DNA from: Drosophila miranda
Lineage: Eukaryota; Arthropoda; Insecta; Diptera; Drosophilidae
Length of the DNA: 64,000 nt
Assembly: GCF_003369915.1 (NCBI RefSeq)
Contig: NC_046675.1
Span: 17,670,001-17,734,000, forward strand
Reading direction: 5' to 3'
Of this stretch, positions 22,680-34,082 are shown in pieces. A program made the position numbers and the translations under genes. Under the pieces are notes generated by a model that was given only the letters and a program-made list of their open reading frames with translations, was not told the origin of the DNA and did not search any database. The number at the start of each line of letters is the position of its first letter. The stretch's first letter is position 1.

Positions 22680-23992
22680 CCCATTGCCAGGCCCTCCTAG
22701 ATGACTGGGGGTTCTAAACGAGTTGTGCTGACGACCTTAAGCAATTAAATTTCCTGGGCATAATCGAATGGCGAAGAAAACCCCCGAAATCAAGAGCCCC
22801 GGGCAGATAGACGCAACAAACAGAAATTAAGCACGCAAAAAATAAGAATATCAAAATCATTTTTACACAACAAAAACTACCTGTTCCCCCTTTATCCCCA
22901 ACCACTCTAACACCCAGATTCTCGCTTCGTTCGCTTCTAATTATGTTTGACCCGCGGGGGGAGTATCGAGCCCTAGGAACTTTTTAATGAAGTCTCTTTC
23001 GAGACATACCCTACGATCTTCAAGTGGAAATATTTCAGTTCTTTGGCTCTCAGAACTACTCAACAATATCCTTATGTACGTTAGTGCTTAAAGATATTGA
23101 AGCAGTTGAAAGTTCTGCGACAGTATTGTATTTTCTAAACTGTTTCCAACTGCGAACTCCTACGCTTGAAACTACGCTCCAACAAAAAGGTATTCAGAAT
23201 GTTCATGAGCATCATTAGCCAACTCGTAAAGTTCTCTTTTTGCCTTGAATATAAGTTTCGAAAACAAAAACATCAGCTTTGGAAAACATCTAAACAGAAA
23301 TACACAACCTGGTAATATTATATCCAGTATTTAAACATGTACTAGATTCGAGTGTCTCAGCCAATTAATCAAAGATTTGTTTTATTCGTAATGAATATTT
23401 AGGAGATCACAAAGTCCCCCGAAAAACAGGGAAGCAAGTAAATCGGACACATTCTATTCCTCTTTTTCAGATGGCCCTCGAATAACTTCGATTTTTCTGA
23501 TCGACTTGACAGTTGACAGATTATTCTTTTGCGTCATCGTTTGAGAACTAAAAATTAAAACAAATTTTGTACTAGGCAGATTGCTCATAAAAAATATTTG
23601 ACAGCTAAGACAGGTATACACACTATCACAATAAGTATCCGAATTTGAAAATAATTGATTAAGCCAAAAGAATGAAAATGATAATATGATAGCCAATGCT
23701 AGGGTGTTTTCTTTGAATTAACGAACAAGGTTTACCCCCAAATCTTAGCTCCAACGAACTCTGAAACACAAAGATTAGTCTTTTAACCTATTTGCTTCAA
23801 GATAGTTATTCATATATATCTCTCCATCGGAGAGATTTCAAATTTACATAATAGAAACATATGCTCCATATTAGGAGGTTGCAGAACTGAAATCCCGTAC
23901 CTCCCAACTGGAGAAGAGTATTTTGTGCTTCTATTTTATATGTCATGAACTGAATGTACTATATACCCACTCGCATGAGTCATTTTGTTGGG
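22680..23992. other. Intergenic stretch, nothing recognised
   Basis: AT-rich with short frames only. There are no domains, no clear promoters and no repeats beyond short runs. Confidence 0.5.
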
Positions 23993-24004
23993 GATATATA
24001 AATA
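23993..24004 (+). promoter_or_regulatory. Strong TATA box of an unidentified + strand transcript
   Basis: GATATATAAATA is followed at about +30 by ACAGTTTGACG, an initiator-like sequence, and then by ATG at 24044. Confidence 0.45.
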
Positions 24005-24043
24005 CGAGTAAGCTCTGTGGGTAAACAGTTTGACGCAATTCAG

Positions 24044-24058
24044 ATGGCGAGAGAACAG
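24044..24058 (+). CDS. Possible five-codon first coding exon with donor
   Basis: ATG GCG AGA GAA CAG is followed at once by GTAAGC, a near-consensus donor in phase 0. It sits about 45 bases below the strong TATA box. The continuation is not certain. A phase-0 acceptor at 25064-25065 opens a 47-codon frame ending at 25209, but its pyrimidine tract is poor. No family is recognised. Confidence 0.25.
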
Positions 24059-25909
24059 GTAAGCCATCTCTAATCCAATTAAATATATATTCATACATAT
24101 GTGGGTATATATGTATCTATATATATATATGTATATATGTATGTCTACGTGAATATGTTATTTTATTTGTCGGCATCTAATGCTCATTAAGAGATTTCGT
24201 AAGCACTGGCCACATGTGAGCTGTTTACAATTTTGAGAAGCCGCCCCGAGCGCTGCCCAAACGATACGTATTTATAAGCCATAAATAACGTGCAAACAAA
24301 AACCTGCCACAAACAACAAGTATACGCCCGGTGGGGCCAGGGCAGGCCTGGGCCCCAGGACCTTCCTCTGGCAATGTTGTGGCAGCAGCCGCAGCGACAA
24401 CAACAGCAATAGTAACAACATCGCGGCCAAATTATAAGGCTATAAAAGGCAATAAAAAAACTTTGCGATATCAAATTACAACGCCCTCATAAAGTTATAA
24501 AAGTTTCGAGCGTATCAAACAAAGCACGTTCCGCCCCGCCCCCCCCTGCTCATGCTCCTGCCCACCTCGCCTGATCCCCTTTCCGACCGCCCTCTTTGGG
24601 GAACAGGCCTAATATTTTCAATAACAAATCAATCAGCTGCGGCTGCTGCCTCGACGGTCAACATGGATAATCAGTTCGAGCGGCTTTTACCCCTCCTCTC
24701 CGGATCCTGTGAGGGATGCTGCCAGCTGCCAGCAGCTTGGGCGAGGGCGTGGGCGAGGGCGACTGTGTGAGAATTGGCATCGATAGGGTCCAGAGTGGGC
24801 GGGCGTATTTTTGAAGGTGCCGTAGATTTATTGAGACACGATTTCGATAAGAACAGCGCTATTAAAATGGCCAAAAGCAGAAGAAATGAGATGAAACAGA
24901 GGCTCATCGAAGCATGAATACTCTACTCTACTCTTCAGTTCTCTAAGGATCTAAGCTATGAAAATCTGCGATTTTGTTGTTGTATCTTACATACATAAGC
25001 AGCGATCAAATTATAATCCACTGAGTCAGTTTGTCGTTATTACTTCATTAATAATTATAATTCAGATTCCGACTGCGACATGTGGGACGGTGCATATTTC
25101 AAGAACCTATATTGCAACTTGCTACAGCATCAATCATGAATATTTAGGTCTCCCCGCCCAAAGTGTCAACATAATTGCTCCTCAACAACGCACCGAGTAT
25201 ATCCCGTGAAAGTGTAGACTAACAAGGCCCGTTGCAAGACTGCGTTTCGATAGCAAGAAATTTTTCTCTTGGCAAAAATGGGAAAACGAACAAAGTCGCG
25301 GACGCGGGCGAAGGCGAAGGCAAAAAAAACGAAAACTTTTATCAATGTTGGCGTATGGCTCTTCCATGGCTGTGTGGGTGTATGGGTGCCCTCCACACTA
25401 AGGTCAAGGGATAACAAAAGGCGTAAATTTAAAGCCCAGTTAATTTTTTAACAATAAAGGGCGCTTGTCAAGGCGAAATTTTACAGCAAACGTTTAATCT
25501 TAAACGACTTAGGGGCCTAAGAAGGGAGAAGACGAGATTGGAAAGACGGATAGGACCCGCCAGTGGCAGCATCAGCAGCACCAGCAGCTCCAGCAGCTGG
25601 GAGGAATGGATTGCTTTGTTATAAATAGGAAAAGCAAACGAGAAAAGAAGGAATTAAATGCTTCCTCTGCTAAACAATGGAGGAGCGTGGGGCAGCAATG
25701 GATCTGCCAATCACTGGGAAAGCTTCTGTTGATGAGAGAGCGGCAATGCAGATGACAAGGAAATTAAGTGAGCCAAAGAGCAGGCAGATGTATTTCGAAC
25801 TCAATTAAAACGTGCTCGATTGCACTATGATTTCACATTCTATTCTATTTGTAGGCTATAACACTAGTCAGTCACGTCACGGATTGTGATGCTGGTGGGG
25901 TGTTTGTAT
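24059..25909. other. Mostly non-coding DNA between the 24-kb promoter and secreted gene 4
   Basis: An (AT)n/(GTAT)n tract is at 24090-24150. A 36-codon frame at 24663-24773 (Met-Asp-Asn-Gln start, Cys cluster) ends in a repeat-encoded Ala-Trp-Ala-Arg run. Neither it nor the basic Lys/Arg frame near 25.27-25.45 kb has supporting signals. Confidence 0.4.
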
Positions 25910-26272
25910 TTAGCGACCATAGCCAAAGCCACCTCCTGGTCCTCCGCCAAAGCCGCCACCGGGCCCGCCGAAACCACCGCCGCCGAAGCCACCTCCAGGT
26001 CCTCCGCCAAAGCCGCCACCGGGCCCGCCGAAACCACCGCCGCCAAAGCCGCCTCCTGGTCGACCGCCGAAACCACCGCCGCCAAAACCTCCTCCTGGTC
26101 TTCCTCCGAAGCCCCCGCCTTGTCCTCCAAATCCTCCGAATTGACGGGCCTGACGCACAGAGACAGGCTCTGAGACACCTGCATCCACATCGAGCAGCGT
26201 AGTGGCCGCGTTGGTGCTGGCGACCAGGGCAAGGACGAGGGCCGCCAGGGCGAGGCAAATAAATGTGCGCAT
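25910..26272 (-). CDS. Small secreted Gly-rich protein 4 (R-x-x-R-Q family)
   Basis: 120 residues from ATG 26272; the upstream in-frame extension has no ATG. The signal peptide (residues 1-22) has an Ala/Leu/Val core. A short Asp/Val-rich propeptide follows, then R-Q-A-R, then Gln-Phe-Gly-Gly at about residues 43-49. The mature part is almost pure Gly, Phe and Pro, built from Gly-Gly-Gly-Phe-Gly-Gly units with occasional Arg, ending Gly-Tyr-Gly-Arg. The repeat units are near-identical at DNA level (25948-25984 and 26008-26044), a sign of recent slippage or unequal exchange. It has its own TATA box. The composition resembles insect Gly-rich antimicrobial, cuticle or eggshell proteins; no assignment is possible from sequence alone. 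Confidence 0.85.
   Translation of the reverse strand: MRTFICLALAALVLALVASTNAATTLLDVDAGVSEPVSVRQARQFGGFGGQGGGFGGRPGGGFGGGGFGGRPGGGFGGGGFGGPGGGFGGGPGGGFGGGGFGGPGGGFGGGPGGGFGYGR
25926..26100. repeat. Coding minisatellite in secreted protein 4
   Basis: Repeated GCCGCCACCGGGCCCGCCGA-type blocks with a period of about 60 bases plus shorter internal copies, all in frame with the protein. Confidence 0.8.
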
Positions 26273-26348
26273 TTTGGAGAAACTTCTTTCACTAATCACC
26301 GCCAAAGTTAAAGCGGCTTCTATGGAGACCCAACCCCGTGGCCGGCCA

Positions 26349-26357
26349 ATTTATATG
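26349..26357 (-). promoter_or_regulatory. TATA box of secreted protein gene 4
   Basis: The - strand reads CATATAAAT about 80 bases upstream of ATG 26272. Confidence 0.55.
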
Positions 26358-27904
26358 ATTTGGGATCTATCGACTCGCGAGAGCGGCAGCGGCAGCAAAT
26401 AAAAGCTGAAGTGGTTCGACCGGGCCCGGGCATCAGCAGCATCAAAGTTGTGAGTGGTTCGCCATCTGAAATGAATACTCGGGGCAGAGCGATTCGTGTT
26501 AACTGGCACTGACTAAGCGGGGCAAGCCAGCAATACGTATAAGAGAAGGAGATCAAACACACAGAGAGCGGCGCAGCAATGTCAATAGGCATAGTCATGG
26601 ACAGTAGCAAAAGCCATAATAATAACCAAAACCTATTAGGCAACAAAACAGAGAAGAGGCAAAGTTTTAGCCAGGGCCAAAAGGAGACTTACAGCATCTG
26701 CCAAGTGGCCCGTTCGAGGTGTTTCTTCTCCTCCACCCCACCCCACCCCATGCCTCCCTCTCCACTCCATCTGTCTAGCCAGAAGCTGTCCAAATGCGCA
26801 AAACATTCAAGTTCCAGATCGATAGACAAGTGGCCAAGTGGCCAAGTGTGCAAATGTGAGCTGCCGGGAACCACCGCCCCAAGTGGAGCTCTCCTTCATC
26901 TTTCAGATTTCGTAACGCTTTTTGTTTGCATTGTTTCTGTATTTCTGATTGTCTGACTTAATTAAAATCTAGGCAATACAGTAACAGCTCAAGCAACTGG
27001 TTGTTATTCAAATGCCATCTCTGTTTTCGTTTTCGTATTCGATTCCGTTTACATTTGGACTGGCTCTGACTCATCCCGGTTATTGGGTTATTCAGTGGCT
27101 AGCACATGCTTAAGAAGCGTCTACCTAGCCATCTAGGAGGCTTTTGCATAATAAACAGCCGCATTTAAATGGGCTGTGGAAATAACTAGCTATTGAAAGG
27201 CACCTGCACTGATAAGATCTTATTAAGACGTCAATTATTTTTGAACTTCCAAATCAGTGTCGGCTAGAAATAATTGAATTTATCACCAATCAACCAAACA
27301 ATATGATTTTCATAATTAACAATTTAAAAACAAACATAGCACTTCCGTAACTTAAAACTTTACATGCATAAAATATACTATGTTCGCAGTTTCGAGTAAT
27401 GCGTAATCTTGCTTTTGAATTAAATTTTGTTTATTTTTCGGCAACCTGTTGGGTGAATGGAGTCCCATTTAATCATCAAATTCACATAGGTCTTTTGCAG
27501 GTCCAATCAATAATAAATGTAATAAAAATCATAAAATAGTAGGGAACATAACTAACAATAGCTCATAATAAAATATTAAAACACTCTTATAGTCTGCTTT
27601 TTGTAAATTTTTCAGAACTTGACTTTAAGAGCCTTAATACTAGATATTTTTAAAAATTATACGACTATCTGTGTCTCTGAGAGAATACTTTTAAGCAAGA
27701 TATAAGTAAAATTTGATTAGCATAGGTAAATAAAATAAAATCAAATTGGGTCCGGTTTTTGCCCCATTTAAAAAAAAAAAAAGGTTTATGAATTCCCCAA
27801 TAAGCATCTTGGATCTAACCTTAGTCAGAAGTCAGACAAAATTGAAGTGCAAAAGTAACAAATATAGATATGCTAAAAAGTCTAACGGCAGACGATTATT
27901 AAAA
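26358..27904. other. Intergenic, AT-rich
   Basis: There is a C/T-rich and ACCCC repeat near 26735-26765 and an A-run at 27770-27781. No gene is recognised. Confidence 0.5.
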
Positions 27905-28568
27905 CGAGGGGGAACTTTGTGAGTTGTTGCGGAGACCGCAACTCTACATTTATACCCGACACATAGTCAGTATGGGTACATTGAGCGACAATGTGTGCGT
28001 GCGGGAGAGACAGAAAACGTGTCTGAACATGTCGTCGGGCGCTGCATAGCGACTGAAAATTAATTTGTTCCTTTTGGCTATAAAAATGATCCGATCTGAT
28101 CCAGATTCAGCCATCTCATAGATACGGTCATTCTCTATGATTGTGCGTTTTTAATTTTCTCGTATCTTCAATATTGTGGAGGCCACAGATTTTCGATTGT
28201 TGTGGTGGCGGAAGGGTGTAGGGCGAAATTTTGAAATACACTGGCTATAATAATAACACGATCTGGTTAAGATTCTGCAGTCTATAGTCATTCTCTACGA
28301 TTCTGCGTCCCTTGTGGGGGCATAAGGGGGTGGGGCGAAGTTTTTAAATACACTTGCAGCAGTGACATATCACAGAATTCTTGATACAAAATGTTGTTGC
28401 TCTAGCTGTTATAGTCTCTGAGCACTAGGCGCTGATAGGGACGGACAGACAGACAGGGCTAAATCGACTCGGCTATTGATGCTGATCAAGAATATATATA
28501 CCTTATGGGGTCGGAAACACTTCCATCTTTATACCCCTATACTCATTTTGAATATTGGGTATACAAAA
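27905..28568 (-). mobile_element. DINE-1/INE-1 type (Helentron-like) non-autonomous element
   Basis: The block 28438-28525 carries the hallmark DINE-1 sequence: GGACGGACAGACAGACAGGG, a TCGACTCGGC block, GATCAAGAATATATATACCT and GGGTCGGAAAC. TATACCC motifs lie near both ends. An imperfect hairpin (GAGTTGTTGCGG ... CCGCAACTC) at 27920-27943 fits the terminal stem-loop of this class. No coding capacity is seen, as expected for elements mobilised in trans. Orientation is judged from the usual INE-1 consensus. The exact ends are uncertain by tens of bases. Confidence 0.75.
28070..28355. repeat. Internal imperfect duplication within the DINE-1 element
   Basis: Two copies share TTGGCTATAA/CTGGCTATAA at their start, a GTCATTCTCTA(T/C)GATT(G/C)TGCGT core, and a GGGCGAA(A/G)TTTT..AAATACAC end. 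Confidence 0.7.
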
Positions 28569-29072
28569 TATTAAATTGAAGTCGCTATGTTTAAATTATG
28601 AATAAATGCCACAAACGAATTTCTTTCCCACAGTGCAGTGAAAGTCCATCATGGGTGAAGTAAACATCCTACAATTCACAAATTTGTATTCTCTTAATTA
28701 TCGTTTCTCTTAAGCTGCATTGACGTCATACTATAGAGTATTACATACCGCTCACAATCACTGCATGCTTTTTCGAAAAGTTATAGTATAAATATTGATG
28801 GTATCACTCTCTTTAATTGAAATGTAATGCGCAACGACGATTAGCCTGTATGCACTCATCATGGAGAATTATATGCAGAAAAGCTTAAATGATACGATAG
28901 CCTTAACAAGATCCAAGGGTCATGCTGTGATGCTCTGAGAGAAATAATTAAGAAAATGGTCATGTCACATACCGTGAGATTGGGGCATAGACATTAGTAT
29001 GGATGTATTAGTATTATCACTCAACTCATTTCCTTACATATAACATAGCTTCCCCCCCTGCCCAACAGCTGG
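28569..29072. other. Intergenic, nothing recognised
   Basis: AT-rich DNA next to the DINE-1 element, with no coding frames. Confidence 0.5.
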
Positions 29073-29335
29073 GTATAATAAATATAGCGGCAGAAAAATA
29101 GCGAAAGTTTTGCGGCGGTGATAGCGACAGCGAGATTTAGCGACTAGTCAGTCGAGCGATTGAAGACGCGGCGACGGTTTAAAAGTGTGGCAGATTGGAG
29201 ATCGATTGTGCAAATTGTATATCAAGACTGCATTCAAGGGCGGACGTTCCTTAATGCAGTAATGCAAGCGAGAGCGCGACAGATCGACAGAAGAAAGATA
29301 CAGAAGGCGAAAGAATAATGCGAGAGAACGGCTGC
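29073..29335 (+). promoter_or_regulatory. TATA plus leader-like sequence of an unknown transcript
   Basis: GGTATAATAAATATAG (29074-29089) is followed by a purine-rich stretch full of GCGA and GACAG units, with an initiator-like AGTCAGTCG near 29147. This composition is typical of Drosophila 5' untranslated leaders. The only ATG frames (for example near 29319) are very short. It may be the first exon of a distant gene or a non-coding RNA. Confidence 0.25.
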
Positions 29336-31623
29336 ATATGCATATGCATATACATTTATGTAAATCTATAATCTATGGATTATTGTCTAATTTTGGGCTG
29401 CGTAATACAATATAAACTTTTCTTTAAACTTTTAAACTAAACACACAAAACTGAAAAGGGAAGCAAATGTACAACTCATGATCAAGTATGGCCTGTAAAA
29501 AAAATACAAAAATTAATGCCTTCGCTGCTCGAACAGGACAGGCCTGTTTACTTGTAGGTTGTTTTTGCACACAAGTAATTATGCATAATTAATATTTAAA
29601 GTCAGCTAAATTGCCGCAGAGAGCAGGTCAAGTACCCGTAAATCATAATGTTCTGATGTACTCATTAAAGGGAAAATTGCGTTTTTTGTTGTTAAATAAT
29701 TGTGTGTACAGGTAGTACGAGTATGCTGTCAAACTTTTGCAACGTGATTCGACATTAAATTAATTAAAAAGAATTTTTTGTGTAAGGCATCCATATCCAT
29801 ACCTTATGCTTTTTGGCGCATATCTGGGCATCGACAAGCTCTTAAAAATACAAAACTTTAAATGCCCTTTTTGCCGATTCTGGCGAAAGATTGAAAATGT
29901 TCATTAAAAGATGTGTAAATTTGAATTCCCAAATAAATCTGATTTAATTGGATGCGTTTATAGATGGCTGAATTTTCTTCGACTCTTTTTAAAACTACAC
30001 CCCGTTGGCGGCTGGTCTATCTCATATTTAGGTGTAACCTAAGGTCATAAAGGGTGCATCTTCTGGATGGCTAAGTTTTTTTTGCGTTCACTTCGGGTAG
30101 ACAGAAAAACTTCTTGAAAAAAAGCTTGACCCTCAACCCATTCCCAAAATCGCATATTTATGCTGGTCCGGAAGTTTCAGCATTCGCATCAAAACGTGAA
30201 TGAATTACCTGGCGAGGACCCGAACATCTGACCGTCGGCTGCGCTGGCGCCAATGTAAATTAGTAATTTAACTAATCGCCAACTGGTTTTTGGAGAACTG
30301 GAGAATATATTTTTGTCTGCTGGTCCCTTCCTGCTCCCGCTCCTGCTTCTGCTGCCGCACCTCTGCTGATTATGACAATCGTCAAAGTCAAAGTAGTTTT
30401 TCGGCGGCTGTGGCCGAGTAAAAAATGTATTTTTAATTTATGCCGAGGCTGTTGGTTTTTTCCGCGCGTTTTTTGTTGCACTCTCTGGGAAATTTATGCG
30501 GAAGTTTACACCATCCACTGGATCGCTGTACTGCTAGTGGGACTGAAGACTGGGGACTGGGTAGCACGGCAGGAGGATGTTGAATCTGAAAATGTGCATC
30601 GTTTTGACGTTGACATCGTTAATTGACCCAGTTTCTGGACTGGCTAAAAGCGTTTAAATTTGAATAAGCAAATTTGGGCAGCGAAATGGAGCGATTTCCC
30701 CATCGCCCTGCCACAACGAAAGCTTTGCATAAATGAATTAAAATGCCGCAGCTCTGGCTTTGGATTAGACTTAGGATTTGCCGATTCGCAATTTGCCAAA
30801 ACACATGCGGCAAAACCGCAATAAGGCAATGGAGAGCTATAGAGCGATAGAGCCGAGGCGCTTCAGAGTTATAGAGCCATAGAGCCGAGGCGCTTGAGAG
30901 TTATACAGCGATTGAGCCATCGAGCTATAGAGCGATAGAGCCATCGAGCATTGTTAATGGCCAGCCAGCGCTCATAAAACAAACAGCGTGCCAAACAAAG
31001 CCAAACAAACATACAGACAAACAGACACACAAGCCGGCAAACTGGCAAACTGGCAAACTGGCCGAAACGGGCAAACAACCAGAACAACAACCAACAGCAA
31101 TTCACACTTACGCACCCAAAGCCAAAGTTGGAGGAGGCGTCGCTTATGACGTGTGCCGGAATCTGAATGTGAATGTGGTGGGCCTGGAATGAGAGAGGAA
31201 TGAGGATGAGAGGCTCGCCAGGTCAATAGCATAACTAACCTTCGAATGAAATTAGCACATTTACACAGCTTAGCCGACCACAGCCACAGCCCGGTCGAAG
31301 TTCGGCCGCCGCAGAGTGAAATGCTTTGCTCTTTAAACCGCCGTACACCTGGCCATTCGATTCCATGAACGCCACTTAGCGCGCGACCCAATGGCCACGG
31401 CGATTCAGCGAGAGCTGCGAACTGAGAGCAAGTGCCTGGATAGGCATACGTATATGAATTAGCTTTTTGTTCCCCTTTGGCCGCACTCGCATATTTTAAT
31501 AGTTTGTTTTATGACATTTACATTAGCGTCTCATTTTGCTAACAAGCAGCAGGGAAACAGCAGAGCCGAGGTAGCAGGAAAAAAAGAAAACAAAAGTTTC
31601 TATTTTATGCCCAAAGTTCTAGG
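29336..31623. other. Gene-poor DNA with a GAGCC tandem tract
   Basis: No gene is recognised. A complex tandem repeat sits at 30837-30950, and AAACTGGC repeats are near 31037-31060. Confidence 0.5.
30837..30950. repeat. Tandem repeat built on ATAGAGC(C/G)
   Basis: Two roughly 45-base copies containing GAGCCGAGGCGCTT(C/G)AGAGTTATA, flanked by shorter GAGCTATAGAGCGATAGAGCC units. Confidence 0.85.
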
Positions 31624-31632
31624 CTATAAATG
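31624..31632 (+). promoter_or_regulatory. TATA box of secreted protein gene 5
   Basis: CTATAAATG, with an initiator-like GTCACAGTTTG about 30 bases downstream (31653-31663). The leader would be about 130 bases. Confidence 0.65.
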
Positions 31633-31789
31633 CGCCGGGCCAGACCTGCCCAGGTCACAGTTTGCCTCACAGCATCCACCCAGACGGCACACGGAACACG
31701 GAGCACGCAGCAAGCAGCACGGAGTACGCGGACACACCTAAAAACCCACTGATAAAGTCAAACAACCAGTTCAAGGAGTCATAAGGATA

Positions 31790-32164
31790 ATGCGTAGCTG
31801 GCTTTTATTGGGATTATATGCGCTGCTAATCGCCGCAACAGTTGGCCAGCCGCTGGAGCAGAATGCGCCTGCCGAGACGGAGGGATCAGAGCGAGGAGAG
31901 CGCGTGAGTCGCCAAATTGGCTATCCATATAGCTACGGAGGATATGGGGGCTACGGAGGATATGGAGCCGGTATGCGCTATCCTTATTATCCTTATGGCA
32001 ATCTATACGGCTCCAGCAGCCTGGGGCTGGCGGGCAGCGGATATTATGGTCGTCCTTATGGTTATGGCAATGGCTATAATATTGGATATCCGCTCATTGG
32101 CGGCTTTGGTGCTACTGCCGGAGGCATCTACGGCGGTGGTGCACCATTCGCCCCATTCGCTTAA
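31790..32164 (+). CDS. Small secreted Gly/Tyr-rich protein 5 (R-x-x-R-Q family)
   Basis: 124 residues. The signal peptide (residues 1-19) has a Leu/Ala/Ile core ending Val-Gly. The propeptide is short, acidic and Glu-rich. R-V-S-R is followed by Gln-Ile-Gly-Tyr at about residues 39-46. The mature region is rich in Gly, Tyr, Pro and Ser, with Tyr-Gly-Gly-Tyr-Gly units and a hydrophobic Ala-Pro-Phe-Ala-Pro-Phe-Ala end. It is the only family member here on the + strand. The mature part resembles Gly/Tyr cuticle or eggshell proteins more than the Gly/Arg type of proteins 2 and 3. Confidence 0.85.
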   Translation: MRSWLLLGLYALLIAATVGQPLEQNAPAETEGSERGERVSRQIGYPYSYGGYGGYGGYGAGMRYPYYPYGNLYGSSSLGLAGSGYYGRPYGYGNGYNIGYPLIGGFGATAGGIYGGGAPFAPFA

Positions 32165-34057
32165 GAACCAAAAAAGTACAAATAGAAACGAAAACACTTG
32201 ACAGAATCCCAGTAAAGAGAAAACTACTAAAACCCAACCACTCAACGCAGATGTTTCACTTTGATAGCCGCGTTTTCTGGTCTGGCACCCGTGCTTATTT
32301 GCTCTGTGTCCTGCACTCCTTTGACACGCTTAATTGCTATGCGATTCAAAACGATTATCGCTTTCATTCATTAAAATCATGTGTGGCGTACCTCATTATT
32401 TGCACAGCTCAGCTCAACGTTAAACAGAGTGCACTCCGGCTGGCAGGGTGCCCGAGCGCCTGCTGGGTGAGAAGCTTAAGCAAATAGCCAGCCAGCGTCG
32501 GAGCCGGGCAGCATGTCCACGCAGACAGGAAGAGCTGGCTTCTTTTTAGATTTTAATTGCCGATACTGCACGATAAGCACTGCACCCGTACACTCACAGC
32601 CAGGCCAAGTCTTCCGGCTGCCGTTGCCGGCGAGCAGCCGACCAAAGTGTCCAAGTGCCATTTAATTAGTGTGTGACTTTTAAACAACTTGCGTTGCTCA
32701 TACGCCCCGTTGCACTCACAGCACAACCAACTTCCAGCTGCCGACTGTCGACTGCCGCCCGCTTCCGCTTCCGTTTCGCTCAGTGTAGGCAAACACACAC
32801 TGGTCTGCTCAGACAGACAGACACAAGCAACAGGATACCAGGGACTGACTTGGCAGAATGGGCACGGGGCACATGTCCAATGCCCTAACAAGCTACGTGA
32901 GCATGAATTATTCTTTCAATTATCGGCTTGAAGGCTGCAAGAACTGCAATCGTCTGGAGTCGGGAAAACCAGAAAACCTCAATTGATGGTAAGGCTCCTC
33001 GATTTTTCGACTTCCTCAGAAAATATCAAGGATTATATCGATATTCTGCATTTAGAAATACTTAAAAGCTGAGTGGATTATGTCAGGGTTAGATACAGGA
33101 CGATTAGGCAGTACCTTTTATACATTTGGAGCAATGTCAAGAAAGAAAGATTTTAAAAACTGTGAAGTTTTCATAAGATTAAAATTGTAGTCCAAGAACA
33201 AGTAACTGTATATTAACTATATTAATATATTAACTATATATATGTATATATGGGTAAGTATATTTCCTTTTAGAGATTGTTCTCTTGCTATAAGCTCAAC
33301 TCCAAATGGATCCTCCAGTCTATCGACCCGCATCCGAAAGCTCATCATTTGACAAGTTGGCTTTGACAGTCCTTAGACAAATACGGAGTGTGTCCACCCG
33401 TCCTTTCCGCTCTTCTCCGCAGCCGGACTCTGATTGCGCTTCTACTTGGTGCCGATTATCTTTTAATGTCTCTGCGGGCACACGCCGCCAGGGCCCGTAC
33501 CCGTACCCGGATCATACAAGCGATAACCCAGCCCATTCATTGAATTTTCAGCTTTTCATGCGCTCACTCAGCCTTTCAGGGGGCTTCGCTTTTAATTTTG
33601 CCATTGCTATTGCATTCGCAATTGCTGTAGCCGCTTCTATTGCTCCCTCTGTGATGTGGATGTTGCAGTCGCTGTGTTTAAAATGGCAATCAGATAACAC
33701 CTTCTTTTTTGCCCAGATCTGCTCTGCTCTGCTCTGCTCTGTTCTGTGCAACTCCACTCCGGTCCCGGTCCCGGTCCATTCAAAGCGGGCGAGAGCGGTT
33801 GACGTGGCTGCTGCACTGAAAATATATTTGCTTTTTATGCGTAGTTGGTCAGGCGGTGACGGCGACGGCGACGGCGAAGGGAGGGTGTGCCAGTACCAGT
33901 GCCAGTGCCAGTGCCGTAGACATGGTGGCTAAAACTGAAATACCGTGCCTCACTGACTGACTGACTGACTGAGTGACTGAGTCAGTGTGGGGGGCTGGGG
34001 CTGACTCTGAATGGGGCATAAGCTTTATACATTTTTACGCTTTGTGGCCTCTACTGT

Positions 34058-34082
34058 GCTATGCTATGCTATGCTATGCTAT
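34058..34082. repeat. (GCTAT)5 pentanucleotide repeat
   Basis: Five perfect units. Confidence 0.95.

Noticed and set aside
33306-33932. 208-codon + strand frame, the longest in the gene-poor part
   Set aside because: Codon third positions are not biased, and the end is repeat-encoded (Gly-Asp and Cys-Gln runs). No signals. Chance is likelier, though a conservation test would settle it.
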